64,000 nucleotides of DNA from DAORHV01 sp964448405 (GTDB lineage Bacteria; Patescibacteriota; Gracilibacteria; Peribacterales; Peribacteraceae). The notes below the pieces were generated by a model. It had not been told where the DNA came from and did no database searches. It was given only the letters and a program-made list of their open reading frames with translations. How positions within the stretch are numbered: position 1 is the stretch's first letter; each line of letters starts with the position of its first letter. Made by a program: the position numbers and the translations under genes. The stretch spans positions 1 through 64,000 of the forward strand of contig CAYUVW010000001.1 in the NCBI GenBank assembly GCA_964448405.1, in the 5' to 3' direction. This document shows, one piece after another, positions 62,602 to 64,000 of this stretch.

Positions 62602-64000
62602 TTGTTCTCCCACAAACACCAATATCGGCACGCACATGGTATTGCGATGAGTATCGCGAGCGTTCTGTTGTTCCTTGCGATGCGCGTACCTGCATACGCA
62701 GCGAGTGCGTGGAACCCCACGTTGCTGGTGAACACCGAGGCGTTCCAGATCATCGATAATTCCGATACAGCGGCAACGCAATTAGAAATTCGTTTCGGCG
62801 ACGTCGTAGGCCAGCGTCTGTTCTACGACCGCACCAACCTCCGCTTCCAGTTCACGCGTAACATCTTCGTTGCGGGTGATGTGACTGCCACCGGTTCCAT
62901 TACCGCAATGCGCGTGTTGTCGGGCCAGTCTCTGCGCGTAAGCGATGGCGGCGCAGCTATCCATGGGCCCCTTGCCGTTACGGGCGCAATCCGCACAGAC
63001 AACAACCTGGTATTGAACGATGATGCCGACAGTAGCAATGTTGTACTGACGTTTGGTAGCGATGCTGTCAACGAATCGCTGACGTGGTTGAACACCGCGG
63101 ACAAATTCTATTTTTCAGATGATGTAGATGTGGGAGGCACGCTATCCGGTGCGTCCATCCACGCGGCTGGAGGGAATGTGCAGATCGCTGAAAACGGCGG
63201 TAGCGTGTTCAATATTTACCGCAATCCAGACGCCGACTTCCAGGTCGACGCGCCTGCGACGCCGAAATTATTCTTCGTCAATTCTGGCACGCAGCGTGTG
63301 GGTGTTTTAAGTACAGTAACCGATCCAGAATACAAGTTTGACGTGTGGTGGAGCGGCGCGAGTGATTGGGTGGCAAAATTCGGAGGAACAGACGCCTCAG
63401 GCGATGCACAGACAAGGATTGGCCTCGGGAAAATCGGTGCATTTACCACTGGCGCACCGTCTCAGTTGTTGCTGAACCCTGACGGCGGAAACGTAGGGAT
63501 TGGAGTGACGACACCGAAAGCCACGCTTGCAGTTCAAGGGATTATGTCCGGTGTCACTCTCTATTCCACCCGCTCATTCTCCGGTGCCGGTCTTACAGAT
63601 TGTGACATTGGCGCTTCCAATAAGCTTCTCTGGGATGCCACGACCGGCCGCTTCTCCTGTGGCACCGATCAAACCGGTGGCGGATCCGGTGGCAACTGGT
63701 CCAATACGGGCTCATTGCAAGGCTTCTTCGATACCAAGTACGTGAATGTGTCCGGCGATACCATGACCGGCGCATTGGTCATCGACGTGAAAGATACGAC
63801 CACTGGCACCGGTCTTATTTTGCGCGAAAAAGCATACTTCGGCAGCGGCGCGGTCTTGTCTGGAGCCCTATTGCTTCAGGGTAACCAAAATTCCAGGATG
63901 CCGTCGCAAGCACCGGCCGGCATGTTGAAGACGTACTCACAAGATATCGCCAACAGACAAATGTTTTCCGCTCGCAGCCAGTTCGGTTCTGGGTACAGCT
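62602..64000 (+). CDS. Large surface/adhesin-like protein, N-terminal part (3' end outside window)
   Basis: The frame is open to the window edge; 466 residues are visible. A TTG start at 62602 gives a proper signal peptide (basic MFSHKHQYRHAHG, core IAMSIASVLLFLAM, cleavage near AYA-A) and obeys the -10 spacing; the ATG at 62647 would lack the basic part. The visible part is repetitive beta-rich sequence (VNTEAFQIIDN, DNNLVLNDDADSSNVVLTFGSD, GNVGIGVTTPKATLAVQG), a style shared by phage tail-fibre-like and giant CPR surface proteins. A later region reads TMTGALVIDVKDTTT. It probably mediates attachment; S74-type or other domains may lie beyond the window. Confidence 0.75.
   Translation, partial: MFSHKHQYRHAHGIAMSIASVLLFLAMRVPAYAASAWNPTLLVNTEAFQIIDNSDTAATQLEIRFGDVVGQRLFYDRTNLRFQFTRNIFVAGDVTATGSITAMRVLSGQSLRVSDGGAAIHGPLAVTGAIRTDNNLVLNDDADSSNVVLTFGSDAVNESLTWLNTADKFYFSDDVDVGGTLSGASIHAAGGNVQIAENGGSVFNIYRNPDADFQVDAPATPKLFFVNSGTQRVGVLSTVTDPEYKFDVWWSGASDWVAKFGGTDASGDAQTRIGLGKIGAFTTGAPSQLLLNPDGGNVGIGVTTPKATLAVQGIMSGVTLYSTRSFSGAGLTDCDIGASNKLLWDATTGRFSCGTDQTGGGSGGNWSNTGSLQGFFDTKYVNVSGDTMTGALVIDVKDTTTGTGLILREKAYFGSGAVLSGALLLQGNQNSRMPSQAPAGMLKTYSQDIANRQMFSARSQFGSGYS

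Noticed and set aside
1..64000. Recoding of TGA as glycine or tryptophan, known in some CPR lineages
   Set aside because: TGA terminates several genes with clear ends (for example the DUF4215 gene and pabA), and no conserved domain is interrupted by an in-frame TGA.
62602..64000. Prophage tail-fibre gene
   Set aside because: Repeats resemble tail fibres, but no phage structural, integrase or lysis genes occur nearby and there is a signal peptide.

Overview
The window is a dense stretch (about 55% GC by eye) of a bacterial chromosome: about 65 protein genes, one tRNA, almost no long gaps, and no phage, transposon or plasmid backbone. No 16S rRNA gene is present, so the host cannot be fixed. 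The gene set suggests a Candidate Phyla Radiation (Patescibacteria) genome, most likely Peregrinibacteria/Peribacteria-like. The clues are Ser-rich linkers in surface proteins, SLH and DUF4215 proteins, many small lineage-specific proteins, and very large multi-module surface proteins. This assignment is inference. TGA acts as a normal stop, so SR1/Gracilibacteria-type recoding is excluded.

Layout. 1-3.3 kb: end of an OmdA-family protein, a TauE-like permease coupled to a Cys-rich anchored protein, an SLH protein and a tiny membrane peptide. 3.4-6.3 kb: pyrF, a ComM/YifB ATPase and yraN. 6.4-9.3 kb: a secreted Cys-rich (DUF4215) protein overlapping a membrane-tethered sigma-factor-like protein. 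9.4-15.6 kb: a degenerate YfiH paralogue, a voltage-gated ion channel, an MFS transporter, malic enzyme, and a TrmB regulator with a flavodoxin. 15.7-21 kb: a Lys-rich peptide, tRNA-Asp, alpha-glucan phosphorylase (glgP) and phosphohexomutase. 21-25.3 kb: a four-helix-bundle gene framed by inverted repeats, recJ, an XRE regulator, Hsp20, a Sel1 lipoprotein and an Arg/Lys-rich peptide. 25.6-31.2 kb: PABA synthesis (pabA and a pabB-pabC fusion), galU and a two-repeat protein. 31.2-38.2 kb: uvrB, an exosortase-like protein with a miniature partner, a PhyH dioxygenase, serS and a kinase-like protein. 38.3-46.2 kb: a glycosyltransferase, an amidase-SpoIID fusion, a phosphorylase homologue lacking the PLP lysine, and metK under a SAM-I riboswitch. 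46.2-50.7 kb: a run of minus-strand unknowns including two paralogous Cys-His-Glu proteins. 50.7-62.4 kb: YbaK deacylase, zwf-pgl, an envelope cluster (LysM/M23 peptidase, DD-carboxypeptidase, FtsQ), a glycosyltransferase, nnrD, canonical pgeF, ssb, dgt and a second M23 peptidase. 62.6 kb to the end: the start of a large surface protein.

How the genes fit together. Carbohydrate handling is prominent: glgP, phosphohexomutase, galU, zwf-pgl, two glycosyltransferases and malic enzyme. Envelope assembly and remodelling is the second theme: FtsQ, carboxypeptidase, amidase/SpoIID, two M23 peptidases, SLH protein and exosortase-like protein. Nucleotide, cofactor and repair functions make up much of the rest: pyrF, pab genes, nnrD, metK, recJ, uvrB, ssb, dgt.

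The strongest window-wide signal is in initiation. At least fourteen genes carry a -10-like hexamer (TATACT, TACAAT, TAGACT and similar), often an extended TGn -10, exactly 6 bases before the start codon. This puts the predicted +1 on the start codon itself, i.e. leaderless transcripts. Genes with leaders usually have pyrimidine-rich leaders, and only one convincing Shine-Dalgarno sequence was found. Start codons below were chosen with this rule where it applies. The best candidates for undescribed biology are the exosortase-like/mini-substrate pair, the DUF4215/sigma-like pair, the NAT-like Cys-His-Glu paralogues, the phosphorylase homologue without its PLP lysine, and the repeat-framed four-helix-bundle locus.
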